A DNA stretch of 64,000 nucleotides from Branchiostoma lanceolatum (taxonomy: Eukaryota; Chordata; Leptocardii; Amphioxiformes; Branchiostomatidae), in the NCBI RefSeq assembly GCF_035083965.1, contig NC_089739.1:5152198-5216197 (forward strand), in the 5' to 3' direction. The notes beneath the pieces were generated by a model, which saw only the letters and a list, made by a program, of their open reading frames with translations, had not been told where the DNA came from and ran no database searches. The translations under genes were made by a program, and so were the position numbers. Positions 45,466 through 58,290 of the stretch are shown here, piece after piece. Position 1 is the stretch's first letter, and every line of letters starts with the position of its first letter.

Positions 45466-47344
45466 ACAATTTCCTGCATTTCTAAAGGCGAATCTTTTAA
45501 CGCCGCCATTGATGTTATCATCGATGGGCGGCGGTGACTCCCCAAACAAATTGTTTTTCAAAACGCTGGAAATCAGTAGACTATGCTGTCATACACGTTG
45601 CTGTATACTTATCACACGCTGTTCTACTTATATACTCGTGTTTTCAGGTACGTAAGTAACGTCGACCAAGTTTCACATTGGACATGGAAAATACTATTAC
45701 CGTAAAACCTTTGATAAAACCGGCTACCATATCAGTTATGTTCCCATAGATTTCATTCTATGTCCATTCGTTTGTTCTCGACCGAAGAGTTCGATTTTAT
45801 GTCGCTAACACCGGGGGTTACCCGTGAACGTTGCTAGCATGGAAAGGTAAGCAAACATGAACTTACAAGTAATATTCCCAGACTGTAGTTTATTTACAAA
45901 CATAACGTTACAATTGACAACCAGCGTGACCAAGTATGGAACTAGTTAAGTGACGATAGAATAGATACATTTGTGGGTCAAAAAAGGAGGGCAGGTAAAT
46001 TACCGTCAAAATAGTCCACATGACATCAAGGCCGGTTCAATGTAGGGTCGATGCTAGAAATTTAATGATCCTCCGGTGGCAAATTCATAACCGCCAGCCA
46101 AGACAGTCCTACAGCCATAGAGACTTTTATATAATAGAAAGTTGTGTCTCTACATAAAAGCTGCGTGCTTAGCTTCGGCTCCCGGTTTGCTTTTACCCTG
46201 TACGTACTATTTCCGTTTCCTGCGTATACGTCGTGCAGTCGTGCTACTTGCCAAATATGAGCTAGCATTTGCGTCAAATTGAGCAAAATCGCGACACAAC
46301 TTTGGACAAGATGGCTGTACTCAGCTGTACTCGGTGTACTCACTGCATCCAAGCATAAAAGAGGGAGATCACGATCACATTGCATGTTGATACACGTTGT
46401 AATACTTGTCTATATAAAATCCTAGGATTATAATATAAGACGTTTGGGTGAGATTTAAGTGATTTGTATTGATTTCTGGAAAACATATTAATCTTTGTAT
46501 GTATCGATGTGTTTGCTTTTGTGCTTTGTTGCGTTGTGATGCTATCAACATTCGTGACTTTCATGTTTGGCGCGAGTTTGTCCCAGTTCAAGATATCACC
46601 GCTTGTAGAATCTTTAGCACCGCAAGAAGTGCACAATGAGGGACAACAGCAACATATTTGATTGGTGCTCATTGTTCGAGCGAAAATTCCCCGCGGACGT
46701 AAAGGCCGTCGGTACTTTTTTGCCACGGAAATTTTCTTAGAGATTACGGGGGGCGTGCCGCACAGCGGCTCGGCGTGAGTTTGATGTTTTTGAGGCGTGC
46801 CGCGCACCGCCCCCGGTCATGGACTGCTAACAATGCGTAACAGAGAACTCTGGAAGTTCACCTTAGGCTTCCTTCTTATAAAAACAAGGCTGTTGTTCCT
46901 GTAAGATTCCTATACTACTGTTGACGGTAATTAGCCTCCCTTTTTAATTTCTTTTGAGACTCAGAGGCAAATCATGGTTGAAGAAGTTAGTTACGTTTAA
47001 TGCGTCCACATCAACGCCGACAAGTACGGACGAAGATCTACGTGAGGCCAACCCGACTGCCCGTCAGTGGCTACAGCCGTGGAGCGGCAAGATATGATGA
47101 TGAACGCCGACAAGTGCCAGCGTGGGATCTTTCCCACCACGTCCGCAGCTTCAGTGGAAAACACAAAATGACCGTGCGCATTTCTCAATTTTTTTACCGA
47201 CTTCGCAGCAAAATGTCTGTCAGAGTCCAGGCCGTCCAAAATCAGATTTGGCCTCAATTGACGGGCGGACGCCCCTCTGGCGGATTCTACGTAAAAAATC
47301 TTTATCCCGCCGGGGTTTATTTTGCTCAGAAATGGTTCTAAAAT

Positions 47345-47525
47345 GCACCAGAGAGCATCTAGATTTTAGAAAGTTTCCGGGGGAGGCCCCCCAAACCCCC
47401 CCAACGAGAGGGGGTTCCACCCCCTCTCGTGCTCTCCCCCCGCGCAGCTAACGCTGCGCGACATCGTGGCCTTCGGCCACGACTGAAGTTGCGCCCCCCC
47501 GTTCCCCAAATCCTGGATCCGCCGA
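47345..47525 (-). repeat. GC-rich repeat with three consecutive perfect hairpins
   Basis: Hairpins at 47404-47430 (12 bp), 47441-47460 (8 bp) and 47464-47482 (8 bp), flanked by runs of C and ending GTTCCCCAAATCCTGGATCC. A shorter GGATCCAG..GGCGCACCC stretch at 45062-45105 may be a relative. Confidence 0.7.
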
Positions 47526-48040
47526 TGTAAACTATACACAAGGGTTGCCGTTTCTACTTCAACTTTCGCATGAGCGCGTGTTGACTGCATGCGACTCTTC
47601 TAATGATGCTTTAAATTTAGCAGGACAGACTCTAAATATACTACTGAAACTTGTTACAGCTAAAAATACGCAGCAGTTTATTTCAGGTGACTAGCATGAT
47701 GAACAGCCTTATATAACATAGGCATGGCAGCAAACCTATTAACATGGGTTGCCATTTCTACTTCAACTTGCACATGAGAGCATATGCCACGCTTCTAACG
47801 AAGGCTTTAAACTTGAAGTATGTCCCTGCAACTTGTTACAGCTAAAATAATTAGCAATTTATGTTAGGTGAGTTATGTGAAGTCCTTTCATTAGTATTCC
47901 CTTGAACATCCTTACATAAGACACACAGGGCCCTTAAACCTATACACGTGTTCACAAGGGTTGTCATTTGTACTTGCAGATGAGCTCACATGCGATTTTT
48001 CTTGTGAATGCTTTGAACGTAGCAGGGCTCAAAATAAACA
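47525..48040 (+). repeat. Diverged ~210-bp tandem repeat
   Basis: AAGGGTTGCCGTTTCTACTT (47540), ATGGGTTGCCATTTCTACTT (47743) and AAGGGTTGTCATTTGTACTT (47956) head successive units, each followed by GCTTTAAA..AGCAGG and TTGTTACAGCTAAAA. A partial copy is at 44940-45060. Confidence 0.75.
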
Positions 48041-49414
48041 CCCACAACCTGCAATTTTCTCCCAAAAAATTGTGATTGCGGACCTGTGAAAATATGCTTT
48101 CAATTTCGTAGGCTGAAAATCTGCCATAAGTGTAATAAATTACAACTTGACATACGGTATGAATGGAGTTGGGCTCTTAATCTATTTTTGGGAAGCACCC
48201 AAACAAACAAAACAAAAAATGTAGGTATACAGAGAAAGTTGGGGCGCACAACATAAGATAAAGTAGAATGTCTGCAAAACTAAATTTTTACTGCCTCTCG
48301 TCAGTGCTTGAATCTTAAATTCTTAAGTTAACTTCAACATTTGACACAAGTAATACAACAATGGATTTCTTACTTTTTCTTGAAGAATATGCTATATACT
48401 AGACTAAGTGTACCTTAAATTAACGTATGTAACCCTACACAAATATTTAGATGCACTGGTGCACCATCATTCCATGAAGTAAAAAATTAGGTCCACAGCT
48501 CACAAAAGTGCATTAAGTTTATGATAAAGGCACCCAGTCTTTCCAGCCCTGCTTGATATCTCTATCTTATTGCTAAACGGACATGTGCTAGGTCTAAATC
48601 AGCTCTGTCAACTATCATTACCCAAACAGCCAAACCTTCCACGAGAGGTCATTGGTGTACACAACCAAACCAATACCAGAACCCTACCCTGCCTGAAAAC
48701 AATTATCTACACACACAGAACCAAGTCTGAAACGTGGCTGAGGTTCGTCTTCCTGTGACCTTGCACTTGCCGCCAGCAAGTGGATTGTTTAAACAGACTC
48801 ATCTGGGAAAAGCCTCACGCAAAGAACCATCTCGGCCAAATATACCAACTCAGCGCTATATATAACTCCCTAATAAGCCACAGGTTTGGATAGGAGGTAT
48901 ATTTTTAGCATTCTGAGTCGTGAATGCGACCTAAAGATTTGGAGCTGAGGGAGGTACACGTTATGTCTGCAAGAAGGTTCTTGCGACGTTGGCGTGTGTG
49001 TGACATGAATTTAAGTAGTCTTGCAATGCGACTTGCATGTTGATACGTACATTATACTCGGCAAACTCCGATCTTTTTTCGTTGCCACAAAAGCCGGCAC
49101 ATGTTGTTTCACATGTTTTGGGACAAAAGTTAAGTGTATCATGACAAACTACCGGTAGTATTTTCAAGTTCAAGAACTTACAGGAGATTCTAAGTAGCAT
49201 ATTCTCACTGCGCTTCAGTTTAAAAAAGAACTGCAATAGAAGCAATATGCACCTATAGCAGTAACTATGCAATGCTTTTTGTTTTCTTATCAAATAGTTT
49301 AACTGGAAAAATATTTTCTCTTTTTTATCAAGTTTACAAAGTTTATCAACCTTGAAATCAGGGCTCTCTCTGGGGTTTGTCCTTCAGTCAGTGGATGGAA
49401 TTTTGCTACTCAGA

Positions 49415-49620
49415 TACTGTAAATTCCCTCATTTTCACAGTGGTTTTAATTTGAGGAAGTAGGGAAAAGGCGGATTTGTTGATGTTTTGAACTTGCGGTT
49501 GACACAATTCTGTAGTACAGAAGTAATACATTGGAAACTCATATTCACGGCATAATGAATTTGCGGCAGAGAGGTCACTGCGAAAATAAAACCACTGCAA
49601 AAATTTCCAAATTTATGGTA
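49415..49620. mobile_element. ACTGTAAA-family foldback, copy 3
   Basis: TACTGTAAATTCCCTCATTT at the left; AAAACCACTGCAAAAATTTC and TTTATGGTA at the right. Confidence 0.7.
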
Positions 49621-49841
49621 GACAATAACTTCAACCATTCCCCTTGAACGATAAAAATCAAAACTTCACCACATGGAAAATATATTTCTAGAACGCTTTC
49701 CACAGCGTCTACAAATCCAGGACATTCAAAATTTCCCCAGTAACATGCAGAAAACACTTTCAGAAGGTTAAGAAGCTCCTTCTAAAGATGGTAAATGCCA
49801 AAAGTATGACAATGTGTGTGCAGCGCCACTGTTCCCCTGTT

Positions 49842-49869
49842 CAAAAAAAAAAAAAAAAAAAAAAAAAAA
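49842..49869 (+). repeat. A28 homopolymer
   Basis: Uninterrupted A run. It could be a retroposon tail, but no SINE body was recognised upstream. Confidence 0.95.
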
Positions 49870-50771
49870 TGATGAAATCTCACAACAACAAGGCTTAAAT
49901 GAATGGCTTGTCATTTCATCTTGAAGCACAAACCGGGCTGTCTCTAGGACCCGTCCCTCCTTCACAGGACGAAAAATTTTCTTGTTGGGACAGCCAAAAA
50001 TTTTAACCCCAATGGTCCCAAAAAATTTGAACTTTATTACATGAAAATCTACAAGCTTGAATAAAATGACGGATTGGACAACAACAAAAATCGAAACCAT
50101 GACCTTCCAAACAATGCGTGGGACTGAAAAAGACTGAGAAAGACCGCCTTGGGCACAACGGAGGTGTTTCTGAGAAAACCAACATCAGAGCATATTCATG
50201 ATACCACGTTTCGTGGAACAAGCATTAAATTCTGTGAACTCCTGAAATTGAGGCGGATGTTTGTCTGGATGTTTATGGGGCATATCAGGTCACCGCCTGA
50301 CATCTGAGAGCAATCAAATCATTAACAAAACAAGGACTCTTTATTTTTCGTTTTTTGTGAACAGACGAACAGAATTTTTCATCAGTAATTCACTCAGAGT
50401 GCCCACGCGAACTTTAGTTTAAACACTGCAAAATCCAGATAATTTGAATTGCTTTCCTTCTACTATTTGACCTGCACTTTTCATGGCAGACTATAAATTA
50501 GACAACTGATCTTTCGACCTGTTGAACAAGGTGCAGACCTGGGGGCAACTCTTGTGAGTATGACTCACAAACTCGACTCACAACCTCAACCCTCGCTATT
50601 TTACGCATGCACCCACTTTAGCGTGAGTCAGTCCGAGCCACTCCGTAAAACTGAACCGACCAAAACGCTAGATTTAGTCTGGCTGAAGACCTTTCTTTTT
50701 ACATTTAAAATACCGAAAGACAGAGCTACATCCTTGACCAAATACCGTACACTCTGTTAGTGTAGTAGTAG

Positions 50772-50918
50772 TACAGTAAAAATCAAAAGTGTGACTTATC
50801 TTTGACCTGACAGAATAGTTAAAACCAAGGAAAAAGAGTTCACAGTGGCTATGAGCTCGGATTTGGAGGTCAAAACGTCGAAAATGAAACCACCGCAAAC
50901 GTTTGGAGAATTACAGTA
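50772..50918. mobile_element. ACTGTAAA-family foldback, copy 4
   Basis: TACAGTAAAAATC at the left; GAAACCACCGCAAACGTTTG and TTACAGTA at the right. Confidence 0.6.
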
Positions 50919-52530
50919 GTTACTGGGAAAGAAAGGGAGGCCAATGAACTGATAATAATCTGAACACCTCACCCAAGGTGCTTACGCAAACAATGGGGAG
51001 AACTAGTCTACAAAACAGGCTTTTCAGGCACCATTTGCTATATCTTACAAAACACAAGATTCAAAATATTCTAGTGTAGCTACCTTAAGCATTGCACTTA
51101 ATATGTGCATCACCCAGTTAATATATGGAATTTAATATAAGTTAATATAAAGTAATTCATTAAAGGTATTTAAAAAGCTTAAAGAGTTAGTATTGCAATC
51201 ATTTAGCTCTTATGGATTGTGTTACACACAAAAATAACATTAAGAAAGGTTTTTCCAATTTCATGAAATAAAAGAAACGGTCAAACCTGTCATACAAAAT
51301 CAAAACATATAATTGTCACTTTTTCTGACAATAGAAATATTACAATGTATGAGTGTTGAACGAAATTACCTCTAACATACTAAGGATACAATAAAATGTA
51401 CCTTTCAATTCATGAAAAATATTTTCCCTACCGTGTGAATTGTTATATAAAAACAAACAAGACTCAAAAATAGCCCGTAATAAATATCACGATGTTACAC
51501 AACCAGACACAGGACATTGCCGCAACCGAACAATGACTTCATGGCCATACAAACATTGATATGCGCGTGTTGTGGGCATAACTTATGCAAAATACATTAT
51601 TCATGAGTATGACAAAAAAATCTATTTTACAGTGACAACAAAAACAGTAGGTCTTTCCAGCAATTCCAAACCTCTCAACTATTTCTCTTAATTTCTGTTG
51701 ATTTTTTAGAACAATTTCAAAGCCTATATTTTACAATTAAGGGCTAATTTGAGGTATTTGTTAACATGGCCTTACACTAGACGGTGTAGATACCATGACA
51801 TCACTTCCGGTTAGCTCACGTGATGACGTCACCCTACAACTTGACATAAACGGCAGGGTAAAGAATTCCAGTCCTATGTAAATAGTACAGTTCTAGGCCG
51901 TGAAACCGCACCAAAAACACTCCAAACAACACCATTTCATGCTTTTTTGTTGTCCTCTTAGTCAAGATTTCCGTTGCTTTCATTTTTTTTTTTCCAGACA
52001 ATGGAAACCTCCCAAAAATAACAGGAGACATAACAGAGTATGCATGACGTAACTAAGACAAGAGGGTCCTTTCTTTCCGGTGTACACACATCAACCAAGA
52101 ATGTCGCCCATTTAAGAGCCTCGTTTACCGGAAATTACCATTTTTCAATGACACAGAACTAGGGTAAACGTCTTTCCTTCGATCCCAAAGTCGGGAAAGA
52201 CTGTTTACGCCAAAAAAGCTCGGTACAAAGCGTTGAAGATTTTTTGTTTGCGTGCGGGTACACATACACATAGCTACCGCGAGGAAGAAGACATTTACCC
52301 CTACCCTTAACGATTTAAAACCATCAAATTCTACGGATTTCACAACAAAACCACACTTGACAACACATAGAATCTATCATACCGGTAAAATTGACTTTAA
52401 AATGATCGTTTTTGGGTAGAAAAACAGAAATAGACGATGTAAAAATGCTTCTTTCGCAAGCAGGAAGCTAGTAAGAGCGGATATGTGTACAGAGAGGATA
52501 GGATGCGAGGAAAAAACAGTGAAGACCTAC

Positions 52531-52740
52531 CGATTTTTCTCGGTGTTTTAACCCATTCGGAACGCGGGTATAGCGCTGAAATGTCGTGGTGTCAGTCGCA
52601 CAGGCTTTCCCGGTGTGTTCCCCGTGGGGAAGAGGCAGTCCTGGCGGTGACAGGGCGTAGGAGGGCCCGAGCCGTTACGACACTTCAGGCGCTGGGGCGG
52701 TCGAGCTGACGAGTCCCGCCATCTACACTACTGAATCATG
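52531..52740 (-). promoter_or_regulatory. CpG-rich promoter-like block with a minus-strand donor
   Basis: GC- and CpG-rich sequence with GATGGCGG (YY1-like) near 52721 on the minus strand and a donor ATCG|GTAGGT at 52530. It could be a distal first exon of the BTB gene (a ~24-kb intron) or of an unseen gene. No in-frame ATG lies close to the donor. Confidence 0.3.
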
Positions 52741-53534
52741 GGACGGGGGTGGAGGGGGAGTCCGGAGTGGACTCGTCCTGTAGGGGCGTCCAGACTAACA
52801 AAACAACACAAAAACCTTCCAAATTAAAATTTACCACCTCTGTCACGCTAAAAAAAATGCACAAAAAAGAGAAAACTGACTAAATTAATAGACAAGTACG
52901 CTGAAAACTAAAGGAAAGAGGTATGAATGTTGTAAAAAGTGAGATAAACCGATGTTTATGATCATTTATGTACCGTTTATGCGGGGGTGTTTTCCTTGTA
53001 GTCATATTACTTTCCGTCAATATTTCTGTGCTGGCGAAACTGAAATGGTGACATCGTTTCCTCATTCCGACCACACACGTGTCCGAGAAGATACGGAACC
53101 CATTTTCAAGCACTGTAGAAACTATCTATTTTACCAAGGAGGTTTTACAAAGGTTGCCAACCATATATAGAATAATTCAGTCTCTTGTGTTAACCTATTG
53201 GCTTTTCTCATTGAAACAGTTATGAAAATATGACAGCATTTTGTTCAATAAATCACGTTTAAGAATTAAGCTCGCGTGCTATTCTCCTTCATCATTAAAT
53301 GATGAAATATTGTGACTGCAAATTATGATATTTTTCCCATTAACTGGCCGTGAAATTAAAGAAATCAATATATTCTATTATGTAAAGACAGTGGAGTATC
53401 CAATTGAGTGTATAAGTAATACGTAAATAGACATGACCGAAATTACGGCATCATTTTCCTTACCACAATAGTTTCTATGACGCCATCTCTAAGTTATGCA
53501 GCCTATGCACCCCCACTGACAGGTTGGTATCGTC

Positions 53535-53600
53535 TAGCCAATCAGGGCGCGTCATCTCGACAGGTCTATTTATAGTCTCCTTTCTCCATTGACCCTGCCC
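53535..53600 (+). promoter_or_regulatory. Plus-strand promoter-like block
   Basis: CCAATCAGGGCGCG near 53539 is followed about 30 bases later by CTATTTATAG (TATA-like) and a pyrimidine-rich start region. No recognisable gene follows. Confidence 0.3.
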
Positions 53601-55439
53601 TGAGTGAGTGACGTCTCCACCCATCTGAAACTTCCGTGGGGGGTTCATACAAACCAAACAGACCGTAAAAAAATATCCCCAAGGCTGACGCAAACCGTTC
53701 AAGCAGCCCCAAAACCTGGATTCTATCGTACTATCGTCCCAAGATCTTTGCTTTCACCCAGGGGTTACCAAAAACAGCGTGCTATTTTCAGACACCGTCT
53801 GTCGCTGGCTATATTTAGAGAGAGGCTAAAGCTTTTCCAGATGTCGGGGGAAGTTAAAACAGGCGCCTGTTGGCTCTAGGTTCCCCTTGCTCCCCGGGAG
53901 TTCGTGACCTCGTGGGCTGGTTCTGATTTTGGCGGCCACGTTTTCCTTCCCGCGTGCTTCGGTTCCCTGGGTTGCGCGGTGACGTCATTTCCAAACGATG
54001 CGTAGACCACTGACATCACCGTGGATGAGAACCAGGCTGCGCTAGGGCTAAAGGTGTTCGTGTGGGAATTTTTCTAGCTCAACTAAATCTGGGGTCAGAT
54101 AGCGAAATAGGAAACTGTCTCCAAAACGCTTGTCTCTCAACCCTGCAGCAGGCGATTTTAAAGACTTGAACTTGGAGATATTACCCCCCCCCCCTCCTCC
54201 CCGTCCATACACAATCTTTTGTACCTGCACGGATAGCGTTTTTATCGTTTTATTTCAATTTTTCACAATGTGAAATGGAGGGCAAAACAGGTGCATAAGC
54301 GCCGGTACCTTTACAAGTTCCCTCCCACACACTGTAAGTGTGCAAAGGACAGTCAAATGTATGCGCATATATGAACATATGTCAACATACACGAAGCCGC
54401 TCCCAAAAGGCGTACACGTACGTATGCTTCAAAAAGAAAAACACTTGCCAGGTATTCCATATAAGGTTCGTACTCTCCAGGCAGAGGTTAGGCTGCGGCT
54501 TCTTGTTTGTATCTTATTCAGGCGTTTTAGCGGGTTTTCTATTTCAGTGTCAGGTATTCTCGCTGACAGTGACATTTAGCTGGTGGACACAAAAATGTCA
54601 CAAATAAAACATGACAAAATAGAACGCCGACAAAAAAATCGTATAAATAAAGTAGCTTTCAGGTAACGTTAGCGCTCTTGAATGGGGTGAAGTAGGAATA
54701 TTTCATTGGCCGATTTTCGCACAGATTGCAGCGGAAAAAATGTGTTGTGCAAACGTGGAGTAATATCCATGCCTACTGACGACTTACGCTGACATGTTTT
54801 CAAAGACGCCCCGAAAGGGCCATGTTTGCTCATGTATCGTATGACGTAAACGACAGTAAACATAGCACTTCTTTCAAGGACGCCGATGCAACACGTGTTG
54901 TCTCGACACGTGAACTTTAACATTTCTACCACACAGCTTTGCAAGACAAAAATACTCCAACCCTAAGTAACAAACGATTAAGATATAAAGCACCTTGAAG
55001 TACAAACGGTCTCTATTTCTTAGGATAATGGGTTTCGAAGCCATAAGCAAACATTCGGCCGGCACTAGTAACAAAGGTAAAGGTCACACGTTAATAATAA
55101 CTACAGTGAGCGTCCGAATCAAAGTACGGCAATCTTTGGTATCTGAGTGACGTATAATTTGTTTGCTAATGTAGGCGTGAGGCTATGGAGTGAGGGTAAC
55201 TGCACTGTAGGCCGTTAAAAATACTCGTAATCTAAACCGTAATCTACTACTTGTTTATTGTGACCCACCCAGTCTTTGCTTTGCTGGCATGGCGTGACTT
55301 GTATTGCGTAAGATACTAGTAGATCCTTGCGTATGTGTGGAAGGGCTGGGGTCGAATAAAAAAAACTTAACCATTGGATTGCTAATCTCAAAGCAGATGT
55401 GTCGGTCTGTGTTGTTTTGTATGTTGAACAAAACGCTGA

Positions 55440-55625
55440 CGGGGAGACCCCGGTTCAATCCTGGGTCAGGACCTCTCGGTTGGGGCTGCACCCGTCTTTT
55501 GGATGGGACGTAAAATGTGGGTCCTGTGATTGAGGAGGTGCCTCGTAGCCTGGTATCTAAACCTATTAAAGCTCCCGAGTCTCCTCTCGGCAGACCCGCA
55601 TAAAGCAAATTCTCCTGCAACATGA
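55440..55625 (+). mobile_element. SINE fragment, fifth family, second copy
   Basis: GGGAGACCCCGGTTCAATCC, GGTTGGGGCTGCACCCGTCT and GAGGAGGTGCCTCG match 12125-12240. Confidence 0.6.
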
Positions 55626-55814
55626 TAGGAAGCCGCTAGGGGATACATTATCGAACTTACTTGTATGTTTTATTACCAACGCCTACACATTCATGCATAC
55701 TGATACTCCATTGAAAGTACTGCTTAAGTGGTAGAGAGAAAATGGAGCACTCGCAGTGGTTGAAACAAGGGGGTACTTTTGCACCAGTAACCTCCATGAA
55801 AAATAGTTTGTGTG

Positions 55815-55867
55815 TGGGGGGGGGGAGGGGGGGGGGGGGGCGCTGGCTGTGTTGTGCGTGTGTGTGT

Positions 55868-55922
<55 letters not shown>

Positions 55923-55940
55923 TGTGTGTGTGTGTGTGTT
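55815..55940 (+). repeat. G-run and (TG)n microsatellite
   Basis: Nearly pure G at 55816-55840, then TG repeats. Confidence 0.95.
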
Positions 55941-56701
55941 TCCCGATTGTTGTAGTTAGCATAACTCAACAACCAACAACAATGATATTTGGTATGTTGA
56001 TAGTTAATCCGGAAGGAGAAGGTCAAGGTTGATTTTTGGACCCCTGGAATGTGACCTTGGTACAGCAGCAGAGCTTTCGTTTTTTTAAATCTTTTGACCT
56101 GGACGTGCTATGACATTGCTATTTTGGTACCATGGTGGCAGGTAGCTTGTGATGTAATGAATAAGTGGTGTAGGTTTGGGCCCCCTAGCAAATTGCTCTG
56201 GAACTGCAGTGACGTTTGTGTCAAAATCTTCCAAGGAGAATAACTGAATAAAGGAAGAATGGATTTCCATGATATTTAGTTTGCAGGTAGCTTAGTCACG
56301 TACATATTCAAGTGCAAATTATGCAAATTCGGGGACTTTGTTTTTAGCTTTGCGTGCATTCGGGCAACTCGCACTAATCACGTGCGGGCAAAGTGCACCA
56401 CACGTCCGGACGTTCACCCCTGTTATTATATTGATCAGACCTGAGCAAAGGTGTCGGCTGGGGTCACATGATTTACGGGTGACTTGATAAGTCGGTGACG
56501 CCCAGCTCCGGTATGTACAAAACGACAACAGCCAGACGTTCTGTTTGATTTGTATCGTCAGCCTTTGTGTGTTGAAAAAGTAGTCTGGGTGCCGCAGTCT
56601 CCTATAGCCTGGATGCCAGACTGTTTTAAGGGCACATGCAGACCAACTCCTTGACCTTGGCTCTAGGGTAGTCTCTACCTGACTACGCCGGCTATAGGGA
56701 G

Positions 56702-56855
56702 AATATTTGCTAGCCTCCGTTGCAGGCTCTGAGCCGGCTTTTTGGAGGGCTAAATAATACACTTTTTGCAGCCAGCCCGTGACTATCAGCCAACCCTGTA
56801 ACTATCAGCTCCAAAAAGCCGGTTCAGAGCCTGCAACGGAGGCGAAATATTTGCC
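56702..56855. mobile_element. Foldback GCCTCCGTTGCAGGCTCTGA
   Basis: Arms of ~45 bp (AGCCTCCGTTGCAGGCTCTG; complement at 56835-56855) enclose ~60 bp. A partial echo, TTGCAGGCTCCGTTACTACT, follows at 56868. Confidence 0.75.
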
Positions 56856-58290
56856 AGGGTTTCATTTGCAGGCTCCGTTACTACTCGGGCGAAATGTGAT
56901 CTTTACCGTGGACTGACTCTACTGGCTAAGTCTGCCGAATTTTACGATCCATACGCCCGTAGGAGGGCCTGGTGGAGGCTAACTCTATGGTCAACATGCC
57001 CCAAGGAAATTCTACAACAGGCCCCCCTGAGTTTAGAATGTATTTACACCATCTCTCGCTGGTTCGGGTTAATGACCCCCTCCCCCAATAGGGGACGGTA
57101 ACCGTCGGGCCGGCCTGAGTTAGACCCACACGATAGAAAGCAAAAAACAAGCCGGAGCCTAAAACCTCTACTTGGAGACCGTGCTACCTACTAGTATTTA
57201 GTTTACATGGGCTCCTCCAAAATATTCTGAGAAGGCCCTATTTAAGTAAAATATAGTATGGCACCCTGGTTATTGAAAAAGAGACTAGTTGGTGACAATA
57301 AAGAACTGCTTTTAGTTCAGAACGTGGTCGAAATAAAATTTAAAGTTATGTCTCAAAAACTTTTAAGGGGTGTGTAGCAATACTAGGTTAATAGAGGTAA
57401 TACTAGTACCCTTTTTTTCCAGTGACGGTCTTTTTTACGCCTACTTCTGAATTCCGCCAATTGTATTTGGATTCAGTGATGAGCAACGTGTATATACCAA
57501 AGTGTGACGTATTGGGACTTAAAGTTAAACAAAAACATAAAAAGACGTGTGAGAGAATGCTAGTTGTCTATCGATTGAAATGCCCCCCCCCCCTCCATTT
57601 AATACCATTCTTATTCTTGAGTCATGTACCCTATCAAACATATATGATTGCACACAAAAATAGTCAATAACATGCCCCATTGTCCCTCCCTCCATTTGAT
57701 ATCATTTTTGTCCTTAATTCATGCATCCCACTTGATATACTGTATATGATTGTACGATAATTAGGGTCAACGACCTGAAATACCTTCTACAACAACAAAA
57801 GAACAAAAGATTACACTACAAGGCCACTTAGACAGGTTACGCAACATTCTCCATTGTTCAACGACAGGCGAAGTGGAAAAGAGTTATGGAAAAGATAGTA
57901 ATTTAGGCATCAGTTGAGCTCTACACTTATCCCTATTGTTAGTGCAAGTCACGCATCATGTACCACGTATGTATACGTATTGCGCAACAACACGTAACTC
58001 CAAATGCTACTCTATTTCCTCCTTGAAACTGTAGAAAGAAGCAAATAGGAGACTTTTTTTCTTACTCCGTCCTTCTTCTATGTTAAGTTTTGTCTCCCAC
58101 AGAATTCACGCTCTCTTACACCCTTTCATTTTTGATTTGGAAGAAAAGAAAAATGTAGTCACCCCTTTCGACTTTTTACATGGACTAACCAGGGGACATT
58201 GACCTCTAATTTACATACCAACTCTCCCGTATGACGGAACTGTCTGGTATGATAAGATCGCTAGCCCTGTTTTCAATAGAGCCAGATATA

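Noticed and set aside
46340..46807. Minus-strand frame of 155 codons
   Set aside because: No recognisable motif, no clear promoter or splice context, and composition like the flanks.
53604..53879. Plus-strand frame of 91 codons after a TATA-like box
   Set aside because: No family resemblance; the frame begins too close to the inferred start site and may be chance in GC-rich DNA.
57583..57597. C-run near 57590 and at 54184 as i-motif or telomere-like DNA
   Set aside because: Simple homopolymers with no repeated telomeric unit.
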